Source of the DNA: an uncultured Eubacteriales bacterium
Lineage (GTDB): Bacteria; Bacillota; Clostridia; Oscillospirales; CAG-272
Assembly (NCBI GenBank): GCA_934434925.1
Contig: CAKSAC010000001.1
Coordinates: forward strand, 124,001 to 188,000
Direction of reading: 5' to 3'
DNA length: 64,000 nucleotides
The position numbers and the translations under genes were made by a program. Position 1 is the stretch's first letter. Every line of letters begins with the position of its first letter. Below the pieces are notes generated by a model that saw only the letters and a program-made list of their open reading frames with translations, did not search any database and was not told the origin of the DNA. Positions 23,078 through 30,712 of this stretch are shown one piece after another.

Positions 23078-23106
23078 ATTATACCGTTTTCAACGGGGGT
23101 TGTCAA
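23078..23106 (-). promoter_or_regulatory. rpsU promoter
   Basis: On the minus strand TTGACA (23101-23106), 17 bases and TATAAT (23078-23083) form a perfect consensus promoter, partly inside the folD 3' end. Confidence 0.88.
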
Positions 23107-23971
23107 GAGTTTTTTCCTGTTTTGTAAGATTTTTTTCCGCCGCGGTCAAAGTGTTTCGCAGAAGCATGGTAATCGTCATAGGGCCGACCCCGCCGGGAAC
23201 CGGCGTAATATAAGAACAAAGCGGTTCGACGGAAGCAAAATCCACATCGCCGCAAAGTTTCCCTTCCGGGGTTCTGTTCATTCCCACGTCAATCACGACC
23301 GCTCCGGGTTTGACCATATCGGCGCGGACGAATCCGGCCTTCCCTACGGCGCTGACCAGAATATCGGCGCGGCGCGTGTACGCCGGGAGGTCTTTTGTCC
23401 GGGAATGGCAGACGGTCACGGTGGCGTTTCGTTCCAAAAGCAGAAGCGCCTGCGGCTTCCCGACGATGTTGCTCCGGCCGATGACAACGCAATTCTTTCC
23501 TTCCGGGTCAATACCGTAATAATCGAGCAGCTCCATAACGCCGGCCGGTGTACAAGGCACAAAGGTGTATTCTCCCGTGCAGACTGCACCGACATTTACC
23601 GGGTGAAACGCGTCCACATCTTTTTCCGGGCGGATCGTCCGTGTGACCGCTTTTTCGTTGAGGCGGTCCGGGAGCGGAAGTTGAACGAGGATGCCGTCAA
23701 CAGCCGGATCACGATTCAACCGTTCAATCAAGGTAAGCAATTCTTCTTCTTTTGTGTCTTCCGGCAATTCATACACTTCAGAAACAAACCCGACATCTTC
23801 ACAGGCTCGTTTTTTGTTGCGTACATAAACGCGGGAAGCGGGATCGTTCCCCAAAAGGATCACGGAAAGCCCGGGCGCGCGCCCGGCTTTTTTTGCAAAC
23901 GCCTCGCTCTCAAGGCGGATCTTATCACGGACAACCGCAGAAACGGCTTTCCCGTCTATCAAAACAGCCAC
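23090..23971 (-). CDS. folD: Bifunctional methylenetetrahydrofolate dehydrogenase/cyclohydrolase
   Basis: FolD oxidises 5,10-methylene-tetrahydrofolate and hydrolyses the product to 10-formyl-tetrahydrofolate for purine and formyl-Met synthesis. The 293-residue protein shows the substrate motif SRVYVRNKKRACEDVGF, VDGILVQLPLP, the NADP site VVIGRSNIVGKP and the C-terminal ITPVPGGVGPMTITMLLRNT. Length is typical. It lies 40 bases after a YmfH-type peptidase gene on the same strand. The gap contains a small CCGGC/GCCGG hairpin. Confidence 0.96.
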   Translation of the reverse strand: MAVLIDGKAVSAVVRDKIRLESEAFAKKAGRAPGLSVILLGNDPASRVYVRNKKRACEDVGFVSEVYELPEDTKEEELLTLIERLNRDPAVDGILVQLPLPDRLNEKAVTRTIRPEKDVDAFHPVNVGAVCTGEYTFVPCTPAGVMELLDYYGIDPEGKNCVVIGRSNIVGKPQALLLLERNATVTVCHSRTKDLPAYTRRADILVSAVGKAGFVRADMVKPGAVVIDVGMNRTPEGKLCGDVDFASVEPLCSYITPVPGGVGPMTITMLLRNTLTAAEKNLTKQEKTLDNPR

Positions 23972-24011
23972 AGAACGTTTCCTTTCCTTTCACCGGCAAA
24001 AAAGCCGGCCG

Positions 24012-25322
24012 TCACTTTGTTTTTATCGTCTCGTTTATAGGGGTAATTGTGATTTTTGCCATGGATTTTTCTTCAAATACGGTATTTAATTCCCGGCAGA
24101 TATCTGCATAGGAAATTTCATCCAAAATCTCGCGCATCCGGAATATCGGAACCTGCTCCACGACGGAATCCAAAAGCGCGGCGGCAATTTCTTCGGTGGA
24201 ATCGAAATCTTTGATGTATTCGGCATAATGTACGCGGCGCATTCTTTCAAAATCCTCGAAAGACGGTATCCGCTCGCCGCTGCGGTAAAGCCGGAGTTCT
24301 TCGGTGAGCAGGTGAAAAACCCTTTCCGGATCGTCCGCCGAGCAGGAAATCAGGAAGTGCGCGCACCCACGGGCGCTTTCATAGCTGGCGGAAAAATCCT
24401 GTGAAATAACGCCCTCTTTGTACAGGCGATTATAGAATTCACTGCTTTCCCCGAACAAAAGGTCGCATAAAAGATTCATCGTCAGGCTTCGCCGCATGGC
24501 CGCTTCGGGTTCTTCCGGCAATCGGGTATCTTTGACAGCCAGACAAAGCATCGGCCGGGCAATATCCATGCGGAAGGAAATTTCCGGTTTGAAGATTGCC
24601 TCCGGTTCTGTCGGATATATACGCCTCGGGCGCGGCGCAGGGGCGCGCGGAGACAGACGGCTGTCAACGATTGAAAGGACGGTCTCGGCGTTTGTTTTCC
24701 CGCAAACAACCAGCGTCATGTTGTCCGGGACATAAAACGAACGACAGCACTCATACAGCATCTCCGGCGTAATGGCGGCGATTGTGTCCGTCGTTCCGCA
24801 AATATTTTTTCGGATTCCGTGTTTCTGATACAAGGCCTCCATGGCGGCATAATACAGCCGGTTTCCGGGAGAATCTTCATACATTCCGATTTCCTGGCCG
24901 ATGATTCCCTGTTCTTTTTGGATATTTTCCGGCGTGAAATAGGGATGGAAAACATAATCCAAAAGAATCGACAGTCCGGCCGAAATATCGGAAGTGGTGG
25001 AAAACAGATAGGAAGTCAGCTCATTGGAAGTATAGGCATTGGCCGACGCACCGACAGCGGCGAACTTGTCAAAAGTGTCGATGTGGTCCTCGCTTTCAAA
25101 CATTTTGTGTTCGAGAAAATGCGCAACGCCGTCCGGCAAATGTACTTCCCGGCCGTTTGGCAGGATGTGATCCGAGTCCAGAGAACCGAAGTGGACGGTC
25201 AGGGAAACATAGGCGGTGGAAAGCTGCTTCGGAAATACATAGATCGTAAGGCCGCTTTCGTGGCGGATATACGTATATTCTTCCCGCAGGGTTATATCTT
25301 TGACGGAAATTTCTTCACGCAT
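24012..25322 (-). CDS. M16 zinc peptidase, YmfH type
   Basis: This 436-residue protein is a pitrilysin-family peptidase with the inverted zinc motif HFLEH (68-72) and the distal Glu region EQGIIGQEIGMYEDSPG. It belongs to the YmfH group, which in Firmicutes pairs with an inactive YmfF-type subunit. The start at 25322 has GGAGGAT upstream; an ORF extension to 25352 is less likely. It overlaps the upstream ymfF-type gene by eight bases. Substrate is unknown; related pairs are proposed to process small peptides. Confidence 0.88.
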   Translation of the reverse strand: MREEISVKDITLREEYTYIRHESGLTIYVFPKQLSTAYVSLTVHFGSLDSDHILPNGREVHLPDGVAHFLEHKMFESEDHIDTFDKFAAVGASANAYTSNELTSYLFSTTSDISAGLSILLDYVFHPYFTPENIQKEQGIIGQEIGMYEDSPGNRLYYAAMEALYQKHGIRKNICGTTDTIAAITPEMLYECCRSFYVPDNMTLVVCGKTNAETVLSIVDSRLSPRAPAPRPRRIYPTEPEAIFKPEISFRMDIARPMLCLAVKDTRLPEEPEAAMRRSLTMNLLCDLLFGESSEFYNRLYKEGVISQDFSASYESARGCAHFLISCSADDPERVFHLLTEELRLYRSGERIPSFEDFERMRRVHYAEYIKDFDSTEEIAAALLDSVVEQVPIFRMREILDEISYADICRELNTVFEEKSMAKITITPINETIKTK

Positions 25323-26622
25323 CTTGTTTATCCTCCGCAATGCCGGCGGCATCGCCGCGCAAAAAGTAGACCGTGTCCGGCCGATAGGTTAAGGCGACGG
25401 CCCGAAGGTCCCGCACCGTCACTTTTTCCAAAGCGGCAATCGCTTCTTCGGGCGTTTCCGTAACGCCGGAAAGCGTCCGGTAGAGATACCAGCGTTCCAA
25501 AAGAACCGGGTCGTCTTCTACGGAAAGGAACTGGTTGATCAGAATGCGGCGTGAAAGATCGATCTCTCTTTCGGTAATTTTTCCGCGGCGCATCGCCCGG
25601 AACTGTCGGAAGATCTCCCGTACCGTCCGGCGGAAGTTGCGGTTTTCAATGCCCGCCGTTACCAACATGATCCCTTTGGAGGATTCGTTCGTTGCCGAGC
25701 AGGAATAACAGAGGCTGAGCTTTTCCCGAACATTGACGAACAGTTTGGAGGTCGGAGAAACGCCGAAAACACAAAGAAAAAACAAGACGGCATTCCGCGA
25801 GGGGTCTTCCATCCGCAGTGATGAGCGAAATCCGATACAAAGTTTCCCTTGTTTGGCCACGGTTGTTTCTTTCACGCGGCGCACACGGCGCGCGGACGGA
25901 TTCGGTTCGGGCGGGGGCAGGCGGATCGGATGGCGGTTGATGTCCGCAAAGATTCCCGCCAGTGCTTCCCGGACCGTATCGACGGGGGCGGAACCGGTAT
26001 AAAACGCTTCCACTGTCGCCTCGGAAAGAAGAGCGCGATAGGCGCCGTAAAGCGACGCCGGTGTGATTTTTTCAATATCCTCGGGCGTTCCGTACTCGCT
26101 GATGCCGTACACTTCCCCGTCGCACATATGCGAAACGCACCGGCATCGGGCATAATAGGATTTATTATTCATTTGCGCGCGAATACGGTCAATGGCGTTT
26201 TTCTTTTCGCTCTCTACATATTCCGAGAGAAAAACGCCGGTGTTCCGGTCGGTCAGCGGCCGGAGAAGCAATTCGGAAAGCAATTCGGCGGCTCCGGGCA
26301 AAAGATCTTCTCCGTCTTTTGTGAATTCGCGCCGCAGGGTCGCGATTCCGATATGTAATATCTGCAAATCGCCGCGTTTGAATACCGAGGTCGAAAAATC
26401 TGCGGAATAGAGTTCTTCAAGCCGGATGCCGAGCTCCCGTTGCGTCGGGAACGCGCAGGAACCGCGCCGCAATACATTGAAAAGAAGCGCCCGATGCGCT
26501 GTCGCGTACGGAGACTGCAAAGGCGCGACAAAGTAGAGCGACAACTGGGATGTTTTGAATTTTTCGGTATAGTGGTAATGGAGATTTATATTTTCGTATA
26601 TCCGGATGCTCTCTGGCTTCAT
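25315..26622 (-). CDS. M16 peptidase-like subunit, YmfF type (no zinc motif)
   Basis: This 435-residue protein shares the two-domain M16 fold, for example the C-terminal KLFVNVREKLSLCYSCSA segment. The HxxEH site is replaced by a region reading RELGIRLEELYSADFSTS, so it is predicted inactive as a protease. In this family an inactive partner typically completes the active site of the HxxEH subunit, here the downstream gene. The eight-base overlap supports coupled translation and a heterodimer. It follows the kinase gene by 40 bases. Confidence 0.85.
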   Translation of the reverse strand: MKPESIRIYENINLHYHYTEKFKTSQLSLYFVAPLQSPYATAHRALLFNVLRRGSCAFPTQRELGIRLEELYSADFSTSVFKRGDLQILHIGIATLRREFTKDGEDLLPGAAELLSELLLRPLTDRNTGVFLSEYVESEKKNAIDRIRAQMNNKSYYARCRCVSHMCDGEVYGISEYGTPEDIEKITPASLYGAYRALLSEATVEAFYTGSAPVDTVREALAGIFADINRHPIRLPPPEPNPSARRVRRVKETTVAKQGKLCIGFRSSLRMEDPSRNAVLFFLCVFGVSPTSKLFVNVREKLSLCYSCSATNESSKGIMLVTAGIENRNFRRTVREIFRQFRAMRRGKITEREIDLSRRILINQFLSVEDDPVLLERWYLYRTLSGVTETPEEAIAALEKVTVRDLRAVALTYRPDTVYFLRGDAAGIAEDKQDA

Positions 26623-26662
26623 GTAGATTCTTTCCGCCCGCCGTCAAGCGCGGCGTGCTGTT

Positions 26663-27763
26663 TTATTTTGCGATTGCGTGAACGATCTCGCACATGGTAT
26701 CATATTTGCTCCACATATCCTGCGCCAGTTTCAGCTGGCAACGGGTGCGGACCAGATTATGCCCTTCATAATTGACTTTGAAATACTTGTCGCCCGTCAG
26801 ATAATCATCCAGGAACCGTGACGCAAGTTCCAGTGTGATCGTCACCGCCCCGAGCGCCATGGTGTCAATTTCAAGCGGGGTCAGCGACCGATATGTGCGC
26901 GAAATAAAGCCTTCTGCAAAAGCGCGGAATTTGTCGAGGTCGAGCATGACGTTTGAAGTATCCGCCTCGTCTTCCGCCGCGGTGCTGGCACCGAACCGGA
27001 CCGCGTCGCCGAAATCATGCATGGCAAGCCCCGGCATGACGGTGTCAAGATCGATCACCACCAACGCTTCCTTGGTCTTTTTATCAAACAGGACATTATT
27101 GATTTTCGTATCGTTGTGCGTAACGCGAAGAGGAAGCATTCCCTTTTCAAGCATCAGGCTCATGCGTTCCGCCACTTCGCGCATGGAAGCGAGATAACGG
27201 ATTTCTTCCTGCACTTCCGCCACGCGATGGTACGGGTCCTCTTCTATATGCCGGAAGAGTGTTTCCATCCGTTTTTTTGTGTTGTGGAAATCCGGGATTG
27301 TCATATGGAGTTTTTGTGCGTCAAAATCCGACAAATTCATTTGAAATTCCCCGAAAGCCACCCCGGCGTTCCGCAAAACGTCAAGATTGTCGCAGGTGTT
27401 GTAGGTCACGGCATCCACATAGGTATAGATGCGCCAAAAGGAATCATCGTCGGAAAGGTAATAGTTTGCTCCGTCTGCGGTATGGTGGAAATGAAGAGAG
27501 ACCCCCTTCCAATCCGGATTTTCACGGATATGGGTCGTAACAAGGTCGATATTTTCCATGATCCCGGCCGGATCCTTGAAAACATAGGAATTGATCCGCT
27601 GTGCCACATAGGTCTTGATGGATTTGTCCGGTTGGCGATAATTGAGTTTATATGTACCGTTCACATTGCCGTCCGTAATAACGGTATAGGAATAAAAGGC
27701 TCCGGGAAGACGAAACACGGAACCGACGGCGTTCAGTTTTTCTTCTAATGCTTTGTTCTTCAT
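26663..27763 (-). CDS. APH-fold kinase similar to N-acetylhexosamine 1-kinase
   Basis: This 366-residue protein has an aminoglycoside-phosphotransferase fold. The catalytic loop is VTHNDTKINNVLFD (His-Asp-Asn) and the metal motif VIDLDTVMPGLAMHDFGDAVRFGAST closely follows NahK, which phosphorylates N-acetylglucosamine/galactosamine at C1. Length also matches NahK (about 360). The GH3 glycosidase is 14 kb away, not in one operon. Another small-molecule kinase role is possible. A promoter TTGCAA-N17-TATAAT (27879-27907) precedes it, so it may start a unit with the M16 genes and folD. Confidence 0.75.
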   Translation of the reverse strand: MKNKALEEKLNAVGSVFRLPGAFYSYTVITDGNVNGTYKLNYRQPDKSIKTYVAQRINSYVFKDPAGIMENIDLVTTHIRENPDWKGVSLHFHHTADGANYYLSDDDSFWRIYTYVDAVTYNTCDNLDVLRNAGVAFGEFQMNLSDFDAQKLHMTIPDFHNTKKRMETLFRHIEEDPYHRVAEVQEEIRYLASMREVAERMSLMLEKGMLPLRVTHNDTKINNVLFDKKTKEALVVIDLDTVMPGLAMHDFGDAVRFGASTAAEDEADTSNVMLDLDKFRAFAEGFISRTYRSLTPLEIDTMALGAVTITLELASRFLDDYLTGDKYFKVNYEGHNLVRTRCQLKLAQDMWSKYDTMCEIVHAIAK

Positions 27764-27878
27764 ACTGCATCCCTTCGGAAAGATCGATCTTGTGCCCTCG
27801 GAGGCGGCCTGTTTCCGTACGCTCTCTCAGGGCCCAGCGGATATCGCAAGCGAACCGCCGCGCTCCGCAGTCTATATT

Positions 27879-27907
27879 ATTATATAAGATTATCCGTACA
27901 TTTGCAA
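27879..27907 (-). promoter_or_regulatory. Promoter of the NahK-like kinase gene
   Basis: On the minus strand TTGCAA (27902-27907), 17 bases and TATAAT (27879-27884) lie about 115 bases before the ATG. The GC-rich leader between them holds no recognised riboswitch. Confidence 0.75.
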
Positions 27908-28027
27908 TAGTTTTTTTCTTTTGAACGGCTTTTGGTATTTTAAGCCAAAGAAAAGGACTGTCCGGCAGATGCAAAAGTGTTCCGAGACAATAATCCCGGA
28001 TTTCGGAAACGGTAAAACCATTGAAAA

Positions 28028-28050
28028 TGCCTGCCCTTTCGGGACAGGCA
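28028..28050 (-). terminator. spoVT terminator
   Basis: TGCCTGCCC (28028-28036) pairs with GGGACAGGCA around TTTC. On the minus strand TTTTC follows. It is 15 bases past the spoVT stop. Confidence 0.75.
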
Positions 28051-28064
28051 CTTTCTCGGGGAAA

Positions 28065-28619
28065 TCAGGATTCCATTTGTCGGCCGAGGAACCCGGCGGC
28101 TGTCTGTATCAGCTTGATTTCAATATCGTCGGCAATCTTTTCTTCCTGTTCCGCATCCTCATGCAAAACCGAAAGGACGCACCCGATCAGATCACCCTGC
28201 GAAAGGATCGGCATGGCACAACTGATATAGTGTACGCCGCCTTCATCGGTAACACGGAGCTTTTCGCCGCCGCGCCGATAGGTGTACAGGTTTCTTGATT
28301 CCATGATGTCTTCCAGTTCTCCGGAGACTTTTTTCTCCAGATACTCTTTTCTGGACACACCCGCCGCGGCGATTACAGCGTCGCGATCCGTGATGATGAC
28401 TGCCATCGAGCAGGTCTTCTGTAAAGTGTCAGCATACTGTGCCGCAAAACCGCAAAGTTCTCCGATCGGCGAATATTTTTTGAAGATTACTTCACCTTCC
28501 CGGTCTGTATAGATTTCAAGGGGATCGCCTTCGCGTATCCGCATGGTACGCCGGATCTCCTTCGGTATTACGACGCGCCCGAGGTCATCTATACGACGCA
28601 CAATTCCTGTTGCTTTCAT
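28065..28619 (-). CDS. spoVT: Stage V sporulation protein T
   Basis: SpoVT is a forespore transcription regulator that tunes sigma-G genes. The 184-residue protein has the N-terminal AbrB/MazE swapped-hairpin DNA-binding domain (MKATGIVRRIDDLGRVVIPKEIRR, 1-50) and a C-terminal GAF-like domain (about 55-180, with ITDRDAVIAAAGVSRKEYL). Length matches Bacillus SpoVT (178). GGAGAACC is its ribosome site. It has its own terminator. Together with spoIIID it shows a sporulation programme. Confidence 0.96.
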   Translation of the reverse strand: MKATGIVRRIDDLGRVVIPKEIRRTMRIREGDPLEIYTDREGEVIFKKYSPIGELCGFAAQYADTLQKTCSMAVIITDRDAVIAAAGVSRKEYLEKKVSGELEDIMESRNLYTYRRGGEKLRVTDEGGVHYISCAMPILSQGDLIGCVLSVLHEDAEQEEKIADDIEIKLIQTAAGFLGRQMES

Positions 28620-28785
28620 TTGGTTCTCCTTATTATTTACGCATAATTGCGCTTTATGAGGATATTATTTGAAAGCGCGGTATCTTTTATCCACCGGACG
28701 ATTTGGAAAAGAATTCTGTCGCGCCCGAATTTATGTCATATGCAGAGAAAATCTTGGGGAAAAGAAACAATTACCGGGAAAAATG

Positions 28786-28814
28786 TTGACTTTTGCGTTC
28801 GACGGATTTATAAT
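28786..28814 (+). promoter_or_regulatory. Promoter of the EamA permease gene
   Basis: TTGACT (28786-28791), 17 bases and TATAAT (28809-28814) lie 30 bases before the ATG at 28845. This fixes the start downstream of a long open frame extending to 28647. Confidence 0.85.
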
Positions 28815-28844
28815 GAATGCATTCTTATAAGCAGAGGGATCTAC

Positions 28845-29798
28845 ATGACGGGAAAGAAGGCTGTCACGGCCATTGTGTTCGCCGGAGTTTTCTGGGGGAT
28901 TGTCGGAATATTCGTAAAGGCTCTTTCGTCAAGCGGACTGGATGTTATGCAGGTGGTCGCTCTGCGGATGATCTGCGCCGCGCTGTCGCTTTTTCTCGTT
29001 CTTCTGCTGTTTGCGCCGAAGAAACTCAAAATCGATCTTCGGCATCTTCCCCTTTTACTGGGCATCGGTTTTTTCGGACTGGAACTTTCGATTTATTTCT
29101 ATTTTTACACGGCTATTCAAAGTCAGACCTCTGTGGCGGTCGTTTTGCTTTATACGTCTCCTGCCTTTGTTCTTCTGCTCTCTGTACCCGTTTTTCACGA
29201 AAAAATCAATATGAAAAAAACGGCGGCGCTACTTTTGACGGTTTCGGGTTGTGTTCTTGTTGCCGGGCTGATTGGCGGGAGTTATACGCTGTCTCCGCGC
29301 GTATTGCTTTTCGGGGTCGCGTCCGGGTTCTGCTATTCCCTGTACACGGTTTTCGGGAAATTTGCGCTCCGTTATTATGATTCTGTGACGGTTTCGTTCT
29401 ATGCCTTCCTGGTCGCGGCAATCGCCAGTCTGTTTTTTGCGGATGTTCCGGGCGCTTTTTCCGTGATTGCGGCTTCCCCGTCTCTTATTCTTCCGGTCCT
29501 CGGAATGGGAATCGTTTCTTCAGTTTTTCCTTTTCTTCTTTATACATACAGCCTTCGTTTTATAGATTCCGGAAAGGCGGCCATTCTGTCCACGGTCGAG
29601 CCGTTGGTCGGGGCGGTTGTCGGCATTGTTGCGTATGGGGAACCCTACGATTTCCCGAAAATTCTCGGAATCCTTCTGATTCTTTCCGCCGTCCTTCTTC
29701 TGAATCTGCATCTGCATATCCATCACAGCAAAAAGAGTGTGCAGAAAGAAACAAAAAAGGCCGTTTCAAGCGGGTCATTTGAAACGGTTCCCCGATAA
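28845..29798 (+). CDS. EamA/RhaT-type DMT superfamily permease
   Basis: This 317-residue protein has ten predicted membrane helices in two EamA repeats, beginning KKAVTAIVFAGVFWGIVGIF and ending GEPYDFPKILGILLILSAVLLL. The repeat signature PLVGAVVGIVAYGE before the last helix is typical. Such permeases export or import amino acids, sugars or other metabolites; the substrate is unknown. The start at 28845 is set by AGAGGGAT upstream and by the promoter at 28786-28814. The C-terminus is basic. It is divergent from spoVT. Confidence 0.85.
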   Translation: MTGKKAVTAIVFAGVFWGIVGIFVKALSSSGLDVMQVVALRMICAALSLFLVLLLFAPKKLKIDLRHLPLLLGIGFFGLELSIYFYFYTAIQSQTSVAVVLLYTSPAFVLLLSVPVFHEKINMKKTAALLLTVSGCVLVAGLIGGSYTLSPRVLLFGVASGFCYSLYTVFGKFALRYYDSVTVSFYAFLVAAIASLFFADVPGAFSVIAASPSLILPVLGMGIVSSVFPFLLYTYSLRFIDSGKAAILSTVEPLVGAVVGIVAYGEPYDFPKILGILLILSAVLLLNLHLHIHHSKKSVQKETKKAVSSGSFETVPR

Positions 29799-29887
29799 AA
29801 ACAAACTGCGGAGAAAAACATCATTTCCCGGAACACGGACAAAAATACCGGAACGGAGAGCCGACGCTTTCTCGTTTTCCGCGAGGA

Positions 29888-29926
29888 GCCGGCATCGCTT
29901 CGTTTGCGATGCCGGCCTTATTTATT
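29888..29926 (+). terminator. Terminator after the EamA gene
   Basis: GCCGGCATCGC (29888-29898) pairs perfectly with GCGATGCCGGC (29906-29916), followed by CTTATTTATTT. It is 90 bases past the stop. The rest of the 29799-30092 gap shows nothing further besides the terminator at 30039-30073. Confidence 0.75.
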
Positions 29927-30038
29927 TCAAAAGGAAATATCGGGAGCAAGGCCGTCTTTTCCGTAGTTTTCTTCGGCAATCAGACTGTCGGCGGGCCTTG
30001 TCGTCCGCCGGAACCTTTCCGGATGTGAAACCCAAAAA

Positions 30039-30073
30039 GAGGGAGAAACCTTCGGTGCATGACGTTCTCCCTC
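30039..30073 (-). terminator. Terminator of the YbjN-like gene
   Basis: GAGGGAGAA (30039-30047) pairs with TTCTCCCTC (30065-30073). On the minus strand TTTTTGGG follows, 20 bases past the stop. Confidence 0.85.
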
Positions 30074-30092
30074 GTTTTGTGCGGCGGCCGGA

Positions 30093-30617
30093 TTATTCTT
30101 CGTCGGTTGCTTCGTCGTCTTCCGCGTCTTCCGCGTCCGGTTCGTCCTCGTTTTCCTCGTTCTCCTCGTATTCCGCTTCTTCCGTCCGGAACCCGAAGGC
30201 ATCGGCAATCCGGTCTTTGATTGCGTCAACTGCGTCCCAGAGGTCGAAGAATGTGCGGGCAATATCGCCGCCTTCCCGGACGATTTCGGGCGGGAGATAA
30301 TAACTGAAACAAAGCCGACCGTCTTCCGCCGTTACGGTGAAGAGCGAGACGGTGTTCAGCTCATTGATATAACGGAACAGCGCGTCGGCATCCGCGTCTT
30401 CTGGAATATCGCAATAATCAACGTAGAAAAACGGATGCACATCCTCGGCGATTGTCGCGATAATCTCATAGGAAGGATATCCTCCTTCTTCTTCTACCGG
30501 AAAGAAAAACGCGGTCAGGTTTTTTTGTTCTCCGACATTTTCCTGCGCGGAAATATCGTGAATGTCGCGTTCGTCAAACCATGCGAGCAGTTCTTGAGCA
30601 AGTTTCTTTGTATCCAT
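30093..30617 (-). CDS. YbjN-like acidic protein
   Basis: This 174-residue protein resembles YbjN-type domains: strand-rich segments FYVDYCDIPEDADADALFRYINELNTVS and EDGRLCFSYYLPPEIVREGG, close to the family's NxLN and long-helix pattern. YbjN homologues are linked to stress and sensory roles but have no fixed activity. The last 35 residues are almost all Glu, Asp and Ala, an unstructured acidic tail. A hairpin separates its Shine-Dalgarno from the ATG (see 30626-30646). It lies about 95 bases after parC on the same strand. Confidence 0.6.
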   Translation of the reverse strand: MDTKKLAQELLAWFDERDIHDISAQENVGEQKNLTAFFFPVEEEGGYPSYEIIATIAEDVHPFFYVDYCDIPEDADADALFRYINELNTVSLFTVTAEDGRLCFSYYLPPEIVREGGDIARTFFDLWDAVDAIKDRIADAFGFRTEEAEYEENEENEDEPDAEDAEDDEATDEE

Positions 30618-30625
30618 GGTTTCAT

Positions 30626-30646
30626 GGCACTATGTGCCGTCCTTTC
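30626..30646 (-). promoter_or_regulatory. Shine-Dalgarno plus spacer hairpin of the YbjN-like gene
   Basis: On the minus strand GAAAGGAC (30639-30646) is the only ribosome site, 22 bases before the ATG, which is too far. GGCAC-ATA-GTGCC (30626-30638) between them is a perfect five-base-pair hairpin. Folded, it would leave about nine bases of effective spacing. Confidence 0.5.
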
Positions 30647-30712
30647 ATAAAATTAAAGCGGTTTTCCTTTATCAGTTTAGCATAGTCTGCAAAAAAAGTC
30701 AAGAAAACAGAT

